Assembly: GCA_002404995.1 (NCBI GenBank)
Contig: DHKY01000003.1
Coordinates: forward strand, 1-64,000
From: Caryophanales bacterium UBA4682
Lineage (GTDB): Bacteria > Bacillota_I > Bacilli_A > RFN20 > CAG-288
DNA length: 64,000 nt
Direction of reading: 5' to 3'
The notes below the pieces were generated by a model, which saw nothing but the letters and a program-made list of their open reading frames with translations, ran no database searches and had not been told where the DNA came from. Shown in pieces: positions 24,245 to 33,177 of this stretch; position 1 is the first letter of the stretch; the number at the start of each line of letters is the position of its first letter. A program made the position numbers and the translations under genes.

Positions 24245-25066
24245 TTATTTCTTTTGCTGTCTATTATCAAAATCCGAGATTTTCCCAGTGTCTTCAACTT
24301 TTAGGCCACGAATCAAATAATATTTGATTCCGTATTGCTTGCGTTTTAAATGAATATAATAAAAACGGATGGCAAGAAGAATCCTGCCGAGCCTAATTAA
24401 GAACGCGATTCCTGCAAGCAGCCACCTCCACCAGGTAAAGGATTTGTAATCGAAGAAGTCTGTTCCGAGGATGCAGCAACATAACACGCCTGCAGAACGG
24501 AAAATCAAGGCAGTTGCAAAATTATACCTGAAAGAAATATCGCTCCTGCCGCAGACAAAAGACCTCGTATCATCAGGAAAGAAAGGGAAAAGATAAACGA
24601 AAGGAAGAGCTGCCTTTCCGCCGACATTTAGAATGTTTGTAGCTTTTCGATAATCCTCTTCGCCAATCAACCAACCAATCGCCTTTTTTCCAATCGTTCG
24701 TCCGACAAAGAATAATAGAACTGTTGTCAGCCTAACTGAAGAGTCACAGAGAAGAAAAGAATAAAACCTTCCTAATGGTGTCTTATCGTTGAGCATCCTG
24801 TTTGCCAAGGTAATAAAAAAGATAGAGGAAATTCCCGGAATAAGATTGACAATCGGAGACAAAATCAGATAGAGGAAGCAGCCAAAAGCAAGATTCTCTT
24901 TTGTCCATTTTTGAATGTCATCCCTGAGCTTGGTTTTCCCTCCCAAAAGAGAGAAAACATAATAGCCAAGAAGAAAAATACCTCCGACGATCAATGCCAA
25001 GGTCAACAAGCGGACAAGAAACTTAATAATTTTTCTTCTTTTGTTTTTTGGATTCGATTCATTCAT
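24245..25066 (-). CDS. Polytopic membrane protein, TVP38/TMEM64 (DedA-like) family
   Basis: 273 aa with about five to six hydrophobic segments (near 17-40, 58-85, 105-125, 150-170, 180-215). The layout resembles VTT/DedA-type proteins: a re-entrant LSPIVNLIPGISSIFF segment, VGRTIGKKAIGWLIG, and VYLFPFFPDDTRSFVCG, where an FPxxP-D motif is expected. Such proteins are proposed lipid scramblases or transporters. Charged N and C termini are probably cytoplasmic. The ATG has no SD; a TAGAAT lies exactly 9 nt upstream, suggesting a leaderless message. Confidence 0.65.
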   Translation of the reverse strand: MNESNPKNKRRKIIKFLVRLLTLALIVGGIFLLGYYVFSLLGGKTKLRDDIQKWTKENLAFGCFLYLILSPIVNLIPGISSIFFITLANRMLNDKTPLGRFYSFLLCDSSVRLTTVLLFFVGRTIGKKAIGWLIGEEDYRKATNILNVGGKAALPFVYLFPFFPDDTRSFVCGRSDISFRYNFATALIFRSAGVLCCCILGTDFFDYKSFTWWRWLLAGIAFLIRLGRILLAIRFYYIHLKRKQYGIKYYLIRGLKVEDTGKISDFDNRQQKK

Positions 25067-25075
25067 ACAGAATGA

Positions 25076-25081
25076 ATTCTA
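25076..25081 (-). promoter_or_regulatory. -10 element of a likely leaderless mRNA
   Basis: TAGAAT on the minus strand ends 9 nt before the ATG at 25066; the gap (TCATTCTGT) holds no SD. No convincing -35 is seen. Confidence 0.4.
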
Positions 25082-25214
25082 ACACAATCAATTACCAAAC
25101 GCCTCTTTTGTCTGCTTTTCGCTTGTTTTTGAGCAAAACTATTGCCGGAAGGTGGAAGTTCTGGTTCTGCCTGTTTTATAATTGATAGGGAAAATAAAGA
25201 AAGGAATTACTTCC

Positions 25215-26681
25215 ATGTCAACTTATGATGTAGTCATTATTGGCGCAGGTGTGACGGGAACTGGCATTGCAAGGGAATTGAGCAAATATCAACTCAAAAC
25301 ACTGCTGTTGGATAAAGAAAACGATGTTTCCAGGGCAACAAGCAAAGCCAACTCTGGTATTGTCCATGCTGGATATGATCCTCTTCCGGGCACCAAGAGG
25401 GCAAAGCTCAATGTCTTAGGATGCAAGAGGATCCATGATTTAGCAAAAGAGAGGAACTACCACTATAAAAACATCGGTTCCTTGGTCGTAGGAAGCACTC
25501 TTGAAGACCACAGGAAAATCAATGAGCTCTACGAAAGAGGGAGGAAGAACGGAGTTCCGGACAGGAAATTATTGAAGACTGCTGCGGAAGTCCACAAGAG
25601 GGAACCGAATTTAGCCAAAGAAATCGATTATGCTCTTTATGCTCCAAGTGCAGGTGTCATCTATCCTTGGGAGCTTGTCTTAGCCAGGGGAAACACCGCG
25701 GTCAAGAACGGAGTTGAATTTTCTGGTGATAGCAAAGTCAAAGATATTACAAAAGATGAAAACGGCATTTTCCATATCCAGACAGATAAGGAAGAATTTC
25801 TCTCAAAAATCGTAATCAATGCTACCGGGCTCTATGCCGACGAAGTCTACAAGATGGTTTTGAAAGACAAAAAGGATGATTCTTTTGAAATCACCCCTGT
25901 TCGCGGAGAATATTATCTGCTTGACAAAGAAGAAGGAAATTTCGTCTCTCATGTTATCTTCCAGACCCCGACAAGCCTTGGCAAAGGCGTCCTTGTTTCG
26001 CCCACTGCTGATGGAAATCTGATTGTGGGTCCAGATGCCAATGACCATATCGAAGGAAAAGATGACCTAGGAAATACGATAGAAGCCTTAGCCTATATTC
26101 GAAATAGGTCTGCCCGTTCTGTTCCGAATGTCAACTTCCGAAATAACATTCGGAACTTTGCCGGAAACAGAGCCACCATTAAAGGACGTGAGGACTTCCT
26201 GATTGAGGAATCCGGCATTGTGAAAGGATTTATCAATTTTGCAGGAATTAAGTCTCCTGGCTTGACAAGCGGTCCTGCCAGGGGAATCGAAGCTGTTTCT
26301 ATTCTGAAGAAAAGGGGTATTCCATTAGAGAAGAAGAAAGATTTCTCCTACTTCCGTCTTCCTGGCTACTTCCGTGAGAAGACCTTAAAGGAAAAGGAAG
26401 ACCTTATCGAAAAGAATCCGTTGTATGGTCAAAGGATCTGTCGATGTGAAACAGTCACCGAAGGTGAAATCCTCGATACATTTTCTTGGCCGATTCCTCC
26501 CCGCTCCATTGATGGAATCAAGCGACGCACAAATGCTGGTATGGGACGATGCCAAGGTGGATTCTGTGGTCCGAAAGTCTTCGAAATCCTGCTTAACAAT
26601 CTCCATGTTCCATTCGATGAAATCTATCAAGACAAGACTGGAAGCAAAGTCGTAGTTGAAAAGACGAAGGAGGGAAAATAA
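25215..26681 (+). CDS. FAD-dependent oxidoreductase, GlpA-like (anaerobic glycerol-3-phosphate dehydrogenase type)
   Basis: 488 aa. N-terminal FAD-binding motif DVVIIGAGVTGTGIARELSK, a DAO-type core (SKANSGIVHAGYDPLPGTKRAKL, TPVRGEYYLLD), and near the C terminus a BFD-like [2Fe-2S] motif. That motif has CRC near residue 405 and, after a spacer, GRCQGGFC. This is the layout of GlpA and of related 2-hydroxyacid dehydrogenases. It is followed without gap by a GlpB-like flavoprotein and a DUF1667 protein, the usual three-gene unit of anaerobic Firmicutes. The start at 25215 has AAAGGA upstream; TATAAT lies at 25177-25182. Glycerol-3-phosphate is the likeliest substrate but is inferred. Confidence 0.8.
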   Translation: MSTYDVVIIGAGVTGTGIARELSKYQLKTLLLDKENDVSRATSKANSGIVHAGYDPLPGTKRAKLNVLGCKRIHDLAKERNYHYKNIGSLVVGSTLEDHRKINELYERGRKNGVPDRKLLKTAAEVHKREPNLAKEIDYALYAPSAGVIYPWELVLARGNTAVKNGVEFSGDSKVKDITKDENGIFHIQTDKEEFLSKIVINATGLYADEVYKMVLKDKKDDSFEITPVRGEYYLLDKEEGNFVSHVIFQTPTSLGKGVLVSPTADGNLIVGPDANDHIEGKDDLGNTIEALAYIRNRSARSVPNVNFRNNIRNFAGNRATIKGREDFLIEESGIVKGFINFAGIKSPGLTSGPARGIEAVSILKKRGIPLEKKKDFSYFRLPGYFREKTLKEKEDLIEKNPLYGQRICRCETVTEGEILDTFSWPIPPRSIDGIKRRTNAGMGRCQGGFCGPKVFEILLNNLHVPFDEIYQDKTGSKVVVEKTKEGK

Positions 26682-27950
26682 ATGTTCTCCACACACGATT
26701 TAGTCATTGTCGGTGGCGGACCTGCCGGCCTTGCAGCAGCCTATGGAGCTTATAGCAAGGGCGTGCGGGATATCTTGATTCTCGAACGTGACAACACACT
26801 CGGCGGAATTCTAAACCAGTGTATCCATAACGGCTTTGGCCTTCACCGGTTTAAGGAAGAACTTACCGGTCCAGAATATGCCGCACGGTACGAAGACAGG
26901 ATCAAGAACACCTGGATTGAAACACAACTCAATACCAGGGTCATTGACATCAGCAAAGACAAGCTTATCACCTGCGTTTCCCCTGAAAAAGGACTGGAGC
27001 AGATTAAGGCAAAAGCTATCATCTTAGCAATGGGATGCCGTGAAAGAAGCCGTGGTGCCATTTCAACTCCTGGAGACAGAGTCGCTGGCATCTATACTGC
27101 TGGAGCAGCTCAAAAATACTGCAATATCGACGGATATCTTGTAGGAAAAAGAGTTGTTATTCTTGGGTCAGGTGACATCGGCCTTATCAGGGCAAGAAGA
27201 AGGACACTTGAAGGTGCAAAAGTGCTCGCGGATGTTGAACTCTGTCCATACTCAAACGGACTCAATCGCAACATCGCCCAATGTCTCAATGATTTTGATA
27301 TCCCGCTTTACCTCTCCCATACGGTCAGTGATATTATTGCCGATGAAGAGCATCATCGGATTAAGCAGGTTGTCATCTCCAAAGTGGATGAACACAATAA
27401 TCCAATCAAGGGTACCGAAATTGTTTTCGATTGTGATACGCTGCTTCTCTCTGTTGGCTTGATTCCTGAAAACGAACTCAGCAAAAAGGCTGGGGTGGAT
27501 TTGGACCCCAGAACAAAAGGAGCAGTCGTCTATGATAATTTAGAGACAAACGTGGAAGGGATTTTTGCCTGTGGCAACGTTCTCCAAGTCCATGATCTTG
27601 TTGATAACGTTTCCGCGGAAGGCAATCGTGCTGGAGAAAATGCGGCTGATTACCTCGAAAGGGGCGAAAAGGACCGGTCCTTGGTTAAAGTAATTCCTGG
27701 AGAGGGACTAGGCTACACATGTCCCCAATTCATACGCAAAGATGACTCCAAGGAATATGTCGATATCTTCTTCCGCGTCCGTAAGCCTGTTAGCAATTGT
27801 TCTCTTATCATCAAAAAGGACGGAGTTGAAATAAAAGCTGTCAAGAAAATCAAAGTCATACCTTCCGAAATGGAATCGTTGCGGATTAAGAAAGAAGATT
27901 TTCTCACTTCAAGCGAGATTGAAATCTCACTCAGAAAGGATGCTGAATAA
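26682..27950 (+). CDS. FAD/NAD(P)-dependent oxidoreductase, partner of GlpA-like protein
   Basis: 422 aa. Two dinucleotide-binding motifs: DLVIVGGGPAGLAAAYGAYSKG at the N terminus and VVILGSGDIGLIRARR near residue 160. GIFACGNVLQVHDLVDNVSAEG near 290 is the FAD-binding segment of the pyridine-nucleotide disulfide oxidoreductase fold. No redox-active disulfide is evident. Starts directly on the stop of the GlpA-like gene. Probably passes electrons between NAD(P)H or another acceptor and the GlpA-like dehydrogenase. Confidence 0.8.
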   Translation: MFSTHDLVIVGGGPAGLAAAYGAYSKGVRDILILERDNTLGGILNQCIHNGFGLHRFKEELTGPEYAARYEDRIKNTWIETQLNTRVIDISKDKLITCVSPEKGLEQIKAKAIILAMGCRERSRGAISTPGDRVAGIYTAGAAQKYCNIDGYLVGKRVVILGSGDIGLIRARRRTLEGAKVLADVELCPYSNGLNRNIAQCLNDFDIPLYLSHTVSDIIADEEHHRIKQVVISKVDEHNNPIKGTEIVFDCDTLLLSVGLIPENELSKKAGVDLDPRTKGAVVYDNLETNVEGIFACGNVLQVHDLVDNVSAEGNRAGENAADYLERGEKDRSLVKVIPGEGLGYTCPQFIRKDDSKEYVDIFFRVRKPVSNCSLIIKKDGVEIKAVKKIKVIPSEMESLRIKKEDFLTSSEIEISLRKDAE

Positions 27951-28303
27951 TGCTAAAGAAAATGGTATGCATCAACTGCCCTAGAGGCTGCGAAATCGTA
28001 GTCGACACCGAAAAAAGGACAGTGACTGGTAATTTCTGCCCTCGAGGAAAGGAGTATGGAATCAGTGAAGTAACTCACCCCAGGCGCACAATCACTTCTA
28101 CTGCAAAGATTGAAAATGGCATCATCAACCGAGTTTCTGTCCGTACGGACAAACCAGCTCCAAAAGAGAAAAGGTTTGATATCAGGAAGGAAATCAACAA
28201 ACTTAATCTGCAAGCACCGATTCATCTTGGCGACATTCTCATTGAAAATGTCTGCAACACCGGCGTAAACGTTATTGCCACAAAAACAGTTGGCGAAAAA
28301 TAG
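27950..28303 (+). CDS. DUF1667 cysteine-rich protein
   Basis: 117 aa. N-terminal C-x2-C-x3-C (residues about 7-14) with a further Cys in GNFCPRGKEYG gives a four-Cys set likely to bind an Fe-S cluster or zinc. The remainder has RTITSTAKIENG and APIHLGDILIENVCNTGVNVIAT. This small protein is usually found after the two flavoproteins, as here, and is presumed to be an electron-transfer subunit replacing GlpC. Overlaps the preceding gene by one base (TAATG). Confidence 0.8.
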   Translation: MLKKMVCINCPRGCEIVVDTEKRTVTGNFCPRGKEYGISEVTHPRRTITSTAKIENGIINRVSVRTDKPAPKEKRFDIRKEINKLNLQAPIHLGDILIENVCNTGVNVIATKTVGEK

Positions 28304-28309
28304 GAAATC

Positions 28310-28349
28310 AAAAAACTGCTCTTTGCCTTTGGGATAAGAGCAGTTTTTT
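28310..28349. terminator. Terminator after the GlpA/GlpB/DUF1667 unit
   Basis: 12-bp stem AAAACTGCTCTT/AAGAGCAGTTTT (28312-28347) with a 12-nt loop, T run to 28349 on the plus strand and A run 28310-28315. Can also serve the convergent gene ending at 28395. Confidence 0.88.
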
Positions 28350-28394
28350 GGTTCCCAATTAGAAAGTTTATCTAATTATAAGAAATCGCTTGGA

Positions 28395-28937
28395 CTATTT
28401 AGTCCTTGAAAAAAGGCTATCTGCTTCCCTTTCTATCTGCTCTTTTTTGGGAGAAGTCGTTCCCATTTTCTTTAATTCTTCCTCAGCCTGCCTGATAAGA
28501 TAGTAGTTCGAGCGGAGGAGAAGATAGCGTTCAAGATATCCAAGAGGATCATCTTCCGGATCAACGAACGGATGAAAGGCAATCCTTAAACGGAACGCAT
28601 TTTCTCTCCTGGGTGATTTGCTCTTCCTCTCCAAAATCTTCTTCCGCCTTAAGTTTTTCCTCACTTCTTCTTCGTCCGAAAAATGAAGATTCTCAAGGGA
28701 CAGAGAAACAAGAAGAGGATAGTTTTTCTGCTTCTCGATTTCTTTGTCATCAAGTAAGGAGACAGCATACCGATAATCCAGTTTTGAAAACTTTCTTCCC
28801 TTCCTGACCGAAGCCACTTTTTTCTCGTTCAACTTTATTCTTTTGTTGTAAACAAGGTTCTTTAAGGTTTTCCTGATTTCGGTTTCCTTTTTCCTGCTCT
28901 GCTCTAACGCATTGATTTCTTCTGAGGTCAGTTCCAT
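28395..28937 (-). CDS. Hypothetical charged protein
   Basis: 180 aa, not recognised. Highly charged (many Lys, Arg, Glu), no signal peptide or membrane segment, with predicted helices at both ends. The central FRLRIAFHPFVDPEDDPLGYLERYLLLRS is the most distinctive stretch. Cytoplasmic, possibly nucleic-acid associated by composition only. Upstream on the minus strand there is TACAAT about 23 bp before the ATG and only a weak SD (AGAG). Confidence 0.5.
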   Translation of the reverse strand: MELTSEEINALEQSRKKETEIRKTLKNLVYNKRIKLNEKKVASVRKGRKFSKLDYRYAVSLLDDKEIEKQKNYPLLVSLSLENLHFSDEEEVRKNLRRKKILERKSKSPRRENAFRLRIAFHPFVDPEDDPLGYLERYLLLRSNYYLIRQAEEELKKMGTTSPKKEQIEREADSLFSRTK

Positions 28938-29013
28938 CGTGTCTATTCTCTTTCTTATTGATTGTAATCGAACTCTCTCTTTTCGGGTACTTTTTTCTTT
29001 TGCTTATTTTCCA

Positions 29014-29042
29014 TTGAAAGTAAGAATGAAATCTCATAAAAT
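29014..29042 (+). promoter_or_regulatory. Promoter of the YhhN/TMEM86-like gene
   Basis: TTGAAA, 17-bp spacer, TAAAAT. The predicted start at about 29049 leaves a leader of some 10 nt (AAAAAGGCAATT region) before ATG 29059. Confidence 0.72.
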
Positions 29043-29058
29043 AAAGAAAAAGGCAATT

Positions 29059-29745
29059 ATGAAAATTATGGTCAACACCTATATTCTCTATCCCTGTCTA
29101 ATGAGCATTTTTGGATGCGTATGCCTTGCCGAACTCATAGCATGCTTTAGAGAAAAAGACGGAATAAGAATGATTTTAAAGCCTTTTTGCCTCTTTCTTC
29201 TATTTTTAACCGCAGTTATCATTTTTCCAAACCAGCAATACCTTTATTTCGGGTTATTTTGCGGAAGGTTAGGAGATATCTTCAGGAGGTTCACAAAGAA
29301 AAACTCTAGCGTTTTGTTAGGCAGGTTCTTTTTCTTTCTGAATCATTTATTCTTTATTTTGGAATTCGCGTCTCTGTTCAGTCAGGAAATCACAAGCCGT
29401 GCCTATCTGATCTATGGGGTGGGAATAGGGCTTGTTTTTGCCTTTGCAGCTTATAGCATCCATTCCACATTGAAAATACCCTGGCAGCTCAAACTCGGCG
29501 GTGCCTTTTATGCCTCTATACTCATCCTCGATCTAGCTGTCAGGTGTCTAGGCCTATACCTAGGACATTCCGAATTTGCTTTTGGAGTTATCGGAGGAGT
29601 TTGTTTTCTTGCTTCTGATCTCTTTCTCACTTATTCAATGTATTTAAAAGACGTTAAAAGAGATCACTTCTACATCAGGTTGACTTACCTTATTGCGGAA
29701 GCAATGATTTTTCTTAGTTTTTCAAGTGTCCTTGGTGTGTTCTGA
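29059..29745 (+). CDS. Polytopic membrane protein, YhhN/TMEM86 (lysoplasmalogenase-like) family
   Basis: 228 aa with seven to eight hydrophobic helices. The layout and motifs fit YhhN: LYFGLFCGRLGDIFRRF near residue 60, a following FFFFLNHLFFILEF helix, and GGVCFLASDLFLTYSMY near 180, with conserved Asp residues in helices. Eukaryotic TMEM86B hydrolyses lysoplasmalogens; the bacterial activity is not settled. The start at 29059 is set by the promoter position and AAGG upstream. An earlier ATG at 29026 would lie upstream of the predicted transcription start. Its stop codon abuts the stop of the convergent acyl-ligase gene with no base between. Confidence 0.68.
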   Translation: MKIMVNTYILYPCLMSIFGCVCLAELIACFREKDGIRMILKPFCLFLLFLTAVIIFPNQQYLYFGLFCGRLGDIFRRFTKKNSSVLLGRFFFFLNHLFFILEFASLFSQEITSRAYLIYGVGIGLVFAFAAYSIHSTLKIPWQLKLGGAFYASILILDLAVRCLGLYLGHSEFAFGVIGGVCFLASDLFLTYSMYLKDVKRDHFYIRLTYLIAEAMIFLSFSSVLGVF

Positions 29746-31383
29746 CTATTCTCCTAGTCTCCCAATCAAAAATTCATGGAACCTCTTAGAGAGGATAAGA
29801 TAATCCACTTTACCAACGTTTGTATGGGCAAAAGTATCCTGAACAAGGATAAAATCAGGAAGTTCATAGGAATTAAAGGACTGCTTCAGAGCATCGTTGA
29901 TTTCCTTCTTCCTTACTTTCTCATCCCGGCCTTTTTCTAAGGAAACAAAGAGACAAAGATAATCTCGTCCCTTATAAGTTTCTCCTAAATAGGCGCATTC
30001 TTTAACGCCTGACATAGATGAAACTCGTTTTTCAACAGCTAATGGATAGACGTTCCTTCCTTTTTTCTTCAGCCTGCGTTTCCTCCGGCTTACAAAATAA
30101 AGATATCCGTCTGAATCCTTATATCCAATATCACCTGTTAGGACATAGTTCTCACCATCCAGGGTATAGAAAGGGCTCTTTTCCTGTTTAAAATAACCAT
30201 TCCTTAATACCGGACCGCCTACTGCCCTTTCACCGTTTTCTCCAGGCTTCCTCTCGTGATGATCAATTGGATCAAGGATTCTTACTTTTACATTATTCAG
30301 TGGTTTACCAATGCTGCCAACGCGATTATTCTTCCTGGTATTGACACTTAATACTGTCACTGTTTCCGTAAGCCCGTATCCTTCGAAAAGTTTCCCTTTG
30401 CTCCCGGCCTCTGCAAGGCGTTTGTTGAAACGTTCCAAAAGAGAGGGGGCAATAAAATCACCGCCAATAAAGCAGATTTTGATTTGCTTCAGTTTTTCGC
30501 CATGAAAATCTTTGTTTTTCAAAAGAGCCTCATAGATAGCAGGTACACCAATCAGGATATTCAGTTTTTTCTGGCTGAGAAGCTTAACGACTTTTTTTGT
30601 ACGGAAGGATGGAAGAAGGGCAATCGAGCCCCCAAAACAAAGCATGGTCAGGACACCCCTAGTCAAACCAAATCCATGGAACATCGGAAGACAAGCAAGC
30701 CTAGACCTATGGTTTTGGCGGACTTCTTCAATTGAAGAATCGATAATTTCGGGCCCGTTTTCAATAACAGAATAGAATGCATAATCGCTCAAGACAATGC
30801 TCTTGCTTTCACCAGTAGTTCCGCCAGAGGAGAGCAGAATTCTTCCTTTTTTCGTATCATAGGAAACTTCCTTTGTCTCCCTGTCGGATTTACCAAAAGG
30901 AATCCGAGCATCGCATTTTCGATAGGCAGTCAATTCTTTTCTTTCCTTACAAGTAAAAAGGAAACGTTTCACGATGCCTAACGAAGCAGAAGGATCAAGT
31001 GCCATCCTAGGAATAGAAGAAGAAATCAGAAGTGGGTATTTATTCCTAAAGATTGAAACGACAATCAAGAGTTTAGATTTCTTATCTTTGAACTCACGCA
31101 AGATATTTTCCTGGCTAGTCAAAGGATGCAGAAGATGAATTGAAAGTCCAAGTTTCGAAGCCGCATAAAACAAGGCCACCGCCTCAGGAGTATTTGGGGC
31201 AACGAGAGTAATCCTATCATTTTCCTTTAATCCAGTACTTGCTAAAGAAAAAGCAGCTTTGTCAACCAAAGAAAGCAAGCCAGCATAAGTTATGGTTTTT
31301 CCTTCATAATACCTAGCAGGATAAGAAGGAACTTCGAATGCCGTTCTTTTCAGCGTCTCGTAGAAAGTGATGGTTTTATCCAT
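29746..31383 (-). CDS. AMP-dependent acyl ligase (acyl-CoA synthetase / fatty-acyl-AMP ligase family)
   Basis: 545 aa. Adenylate-forming enzyme. The ATP-binding loop LLSSGGTTGESKSIVLS is near residue 195, FEGYGLTETVTVLS near 345, and LTGDIGYKDSDGYLYFVSRRKRRLKKKGRNVYP holds the hinge and substrate motifs. A Lys in the C-terminal NVGKVDYLIL is the expected catalytic residue. Activates a carboxylic acid, probably a fatty acid, as acyl-AMP and then CoA or carrier thioester. Downstream of a DUF1624 acyltransferase-like gene in the same unit, which suggests membrane lipid or cell-surface acylation. The start is set by GGAGG 6 nt before ATG 31383. Confidence 0.85.
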   Translation of the reverse strand: MDKTITFYETLKRTAFEVPSYPARYYEGKTITYAGLLSLVDKAAFSLASTGLKENDRITLVAPNTPEAVALFYAASKLGLSIHLLHPLTSQENILREFKDKKSKLLIVVSIFRNKYPLLISSSIPRMALDPSASLGIVKRFLFTCKERKELTAYRKCDARIPFGKSDRETKEVSYDTKKGRILLSSGGTTGESKSIVLSDYAFYSVIENGPEIIDSSIEEVRQNHRSRLACLPMFHGFGLTRGVLTMLCFGGSIALLPSFRTKKVVKLLSQKKLNILIGVPAIYEALLKNKDFHGEKLKQIKICFIGGDFIAPSLLERFNKRLAEAGSKGKLFEGYGLTETVTVLSVNTRKNNRVGSIGKPLNNVKVRILDPIDHHERKPGENGERAVGGPVLRNGYFKQEKSPFYTLDGENYVLTGDIGYKDSDGYLYFVSRRKRRLKKKGRNVYPLAVEKRVSSMSGVKECAYLGETYKGRDYLCLFVSLEKGRDEKVRKKEINDALKQSFNSYELPDFILVQDTFAHTNVGKVDYLILSKRFHEFLIGRLGE

Positions 31384-31401
31384 GGATTTCCTCCAAAGCA
31401 A

Positions 31402-32238
31402 TCAGAAACGATATCCCCTTGGAAGGGTGATAAGAATAAGCAGAGCAGCCCTAAGGGGTTGATGGAGCAAATAAACCCACCTTGTATTTCTGCCCCTGAA
31501 ACAAAGCGGTTTGAAAAGAGAATGCGGAACCGGAAAGAGAGTCTGTTTCTTTTTGTAGAAAGTTTTCCCGACAGCAGCGCCAAAGAAAGTCGGTGCTAAA
31601 TAAGGAATCAGTGGGAAATAATCAGCACCAAAGCAGCATTTTCCAGTGAGAAGATCAATCACTTCTCCGAAAGAAGAGATTTCATCAATATAATTTTCTG
31701 AATAGTAGAGATTCTTTGCCATGCAGATAACAAAAATGAAAATTGAAAGAGCAAAGAGAATTCTCGCATCATCCTTAAAAAGCTTGTCCAAAATAGCCAC
31801 AGAAAGAACCGAAAAACCTAGCGCAAAGAGAACACCGAAAAGGATGCGCTCATCGATAGAACCGCCGGTGATGTAATAAAGCGCATAGGTAGCACCATCA
31901 AGAACAGCACAGCCAAGAATAATCTTCAAGGAATGGACAAAATTATTACGAGAAAAAGAGCAGGAGATTCCAGAAAGGACAAAGAAAAGCCCTGAAAAGA
32001 TAAAATGACAGATTAATTCCCAGTCGCTGTTCCTGACCTGGTAGCAGAGATTCTGCCTATATCGGACAAAAGGGTTGCTCACAATAAAGTAGTTTGAATA
32101 AATCTGCGGAAGAAGGTAGGCAAAATCAAAAGCAAGGTGATCCAATATCCTCAGAAATATAGATAGTCCTCGTAGTGCATCGATCTCCCAGATACGATGA
32201 GAATAGTCTCTTTTTCTTCTTTTTGTTTTTGCATTCAT
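31402..32238 (-). CDS. DUF1624 / heparan-alpha-glucosaminide N-acetyltransferase-like membrane protein
   Basis: 278 aa. Opens with RIWEIDALRGLSIFLRILDHLAFDF, the conserved first helix and His of the DUF1624/HGSNAT-like family. About seven membrane helices follow, ending with WVYLLHQPLRAALLILI, another family signature. These proteins transfer acyl groups across the membrane to sugars. Paired with the acyl ligase downstream (18 bp gap). The ATG has no SD; TATAAT lies 9 nt upstream. Confidence 0.78.
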   Translation of the reverse strand: MNAKTKRRKRDYSHRIWEIDALRGLSIFLRILDHLAFDFAYLLPQIYSNYFIVSNPFVRYRQNLCYQVRNSDWELICHFIFSGLFFVLSGISCSFSRNNFVHSLKIILGCAVLDGATYALYYITGGSIDERILFGVLFALGFSVLSVAILDKLFKDDARILFALSIFIFVICMAKNLYYSENYIDEISSFGEVIDLLTGKCCFGADYFPLIPYLAPTFFGAAVGKTFYKKKQTLFPVPHSLFKPLCFRGRNTRWVYLLHQPLRAALLILITLPRGYRF

Positions 32239-32247
32239 ATGTTGAAT

Positions 32248-32275
32248 ATTATAAATCCATCGGTGTTATTTACAA
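32248..32275 (-). promoter_or_regulatory. Promoter giving a likely leaderless mRNA
   Basis: Minus strand TTGTAA (32270-32275), 16-bp spacer, perfect TATAAT (32248-32253). The ATG of the DUF1624 gene is 9 nt after the -10; the gap ATTCAACAT has no SD. Confidence 0.65.
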
Positions 32276-32295
32276 CAAAAGCAAAATTGTGAAAC

Positions 32296-32323
32296 AAAAA
32301 AAGGCGTCTTTTGCAAGGCGCCT
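32296..32323 (-). terminator. Terminator after tRNA-Leu
   Basis: Minus strand: AGGCGCCTT, GCAA loop, AAGACGCCT (one mismatch) followed by seven T (32296-32302). It begins about 12 bp after the tRNA 3' end. Confidence 0.82.
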
Positions 32324-32334
32324 CTCGTTTTCAA

Positions 32335-32418
<84 letters not shown>

Positions 32419-32470
32419 ATTTGCTCAACAATTATATCCACTTCTATTCGCTAATTCAAGAAAAATCAGC

Positions 32471-32476
32471 TAAAAT
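32471..32476 (+). promoter_or_regulatory. -10 element of a likely leaderless mRNA
   Basis: TAAAAT ends 8 nt before the ATG at 32485 and the gap (ATTTTTTG) cannot act as an SD. No clear -35. Confidence 0.45.
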
Positions 32477-32484
32477 ATTTTTTG

Positions 32485-33177
32485 ATGGATAAAAGAACAC
32501 TTCTAACACGCAAAGTTTTCACGATGGATGACGGCTATTCGCTGAGAGTCAACGTCTTTCTAAAAAAAGGAAAAAAGGGAAGGCTAGCAAGAACCGAATA
32601 CGGAGAACTTTGTATCTATACCAACGGAATACTCTCGGAAGAAAAGCTCTTATCCTTTGTCAAAAAAGTATATCAGCTTAGAAAGAAGCAGATTACTCAA
32701 CGTCCATTCAGGAAAGAGAACGTTTATATTTACTGCCTTGGAAAGAAGTGCTATTTCACAAGAGATGCAAAAAGGAAAGGAAGAGAAGGATACTACTACA
32801 TTCCAAAAGCAACTAAAGATCCTCTCACACGGTACAAAAAAGACTTTCTGTCCTACTTAGAGCCACGAGTAAAGGAAATCGGAAAAAGAAGGGGAGTGGA
32901 TCTTTCTTCCTGGACTATCCGAACCGGTCTCTTCCAATCCTATTATGGATGCTGTGCACCGAAAAAAAAGTGGAGGAAGTTCGATTACCGTCTCTTTGCC
33001 TACAAGCCTGAAATCTCTGATTCAGTCATTATCCACGAGATTGCCCACACTTATGAAATCCATCACAATGACCGCTTTTACAAAATCGTGTACCTCTTCT
33101 GTCCAGATTATGACCATCTGCAAGATGAGTTAGTAGAAGGCCACTTCGAAGGAGAACTAGATAACTATGTCTATTAA
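32485..33177 (+). CDS. YgjP-like (DUF45) metallopeptidase-domain protein
   Basis: 230 aa. Zinc site HEIAHTYEIHHNDRFYKIV near residue 184, the H-E-x2-H plus distal His of the YgjP/WLM group. Upstream, SWTIRTGLFQSYYGCCAPKKKWRKFDYRL corresponds to the family's RWGSCSxxxxxxxNWRL segment, here with variant residues. Often found near restriction or repair genes; here it is the first gene of a unit with a SpoU methyltransferase (11-bp overlap) and a hydrolase. Begins at ATG 32485; a TTG three bases earlier is possible. Confidence 0.8.
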   Translation: MDKRTLLTRKVFTMDDGYSLRVNVFLKKGKKGRLARTEYGELCIYTNGILSEEKLLSFVKKVYQLRKKQITQRPFRKENVYIYCLGKKCYFTRDAKRKGREGYYYIPKATKDPLTRYKKDFLSYLEPRVKEIGKRRGVDLSSWTIRTGLFQSYYGCCAPKKKWRKFDYRLFAYKPEISDSVIIHEIAHTYEIHHNDRFYKIVYLFCPDYDHLQDELVEGHFEGELDNYVY

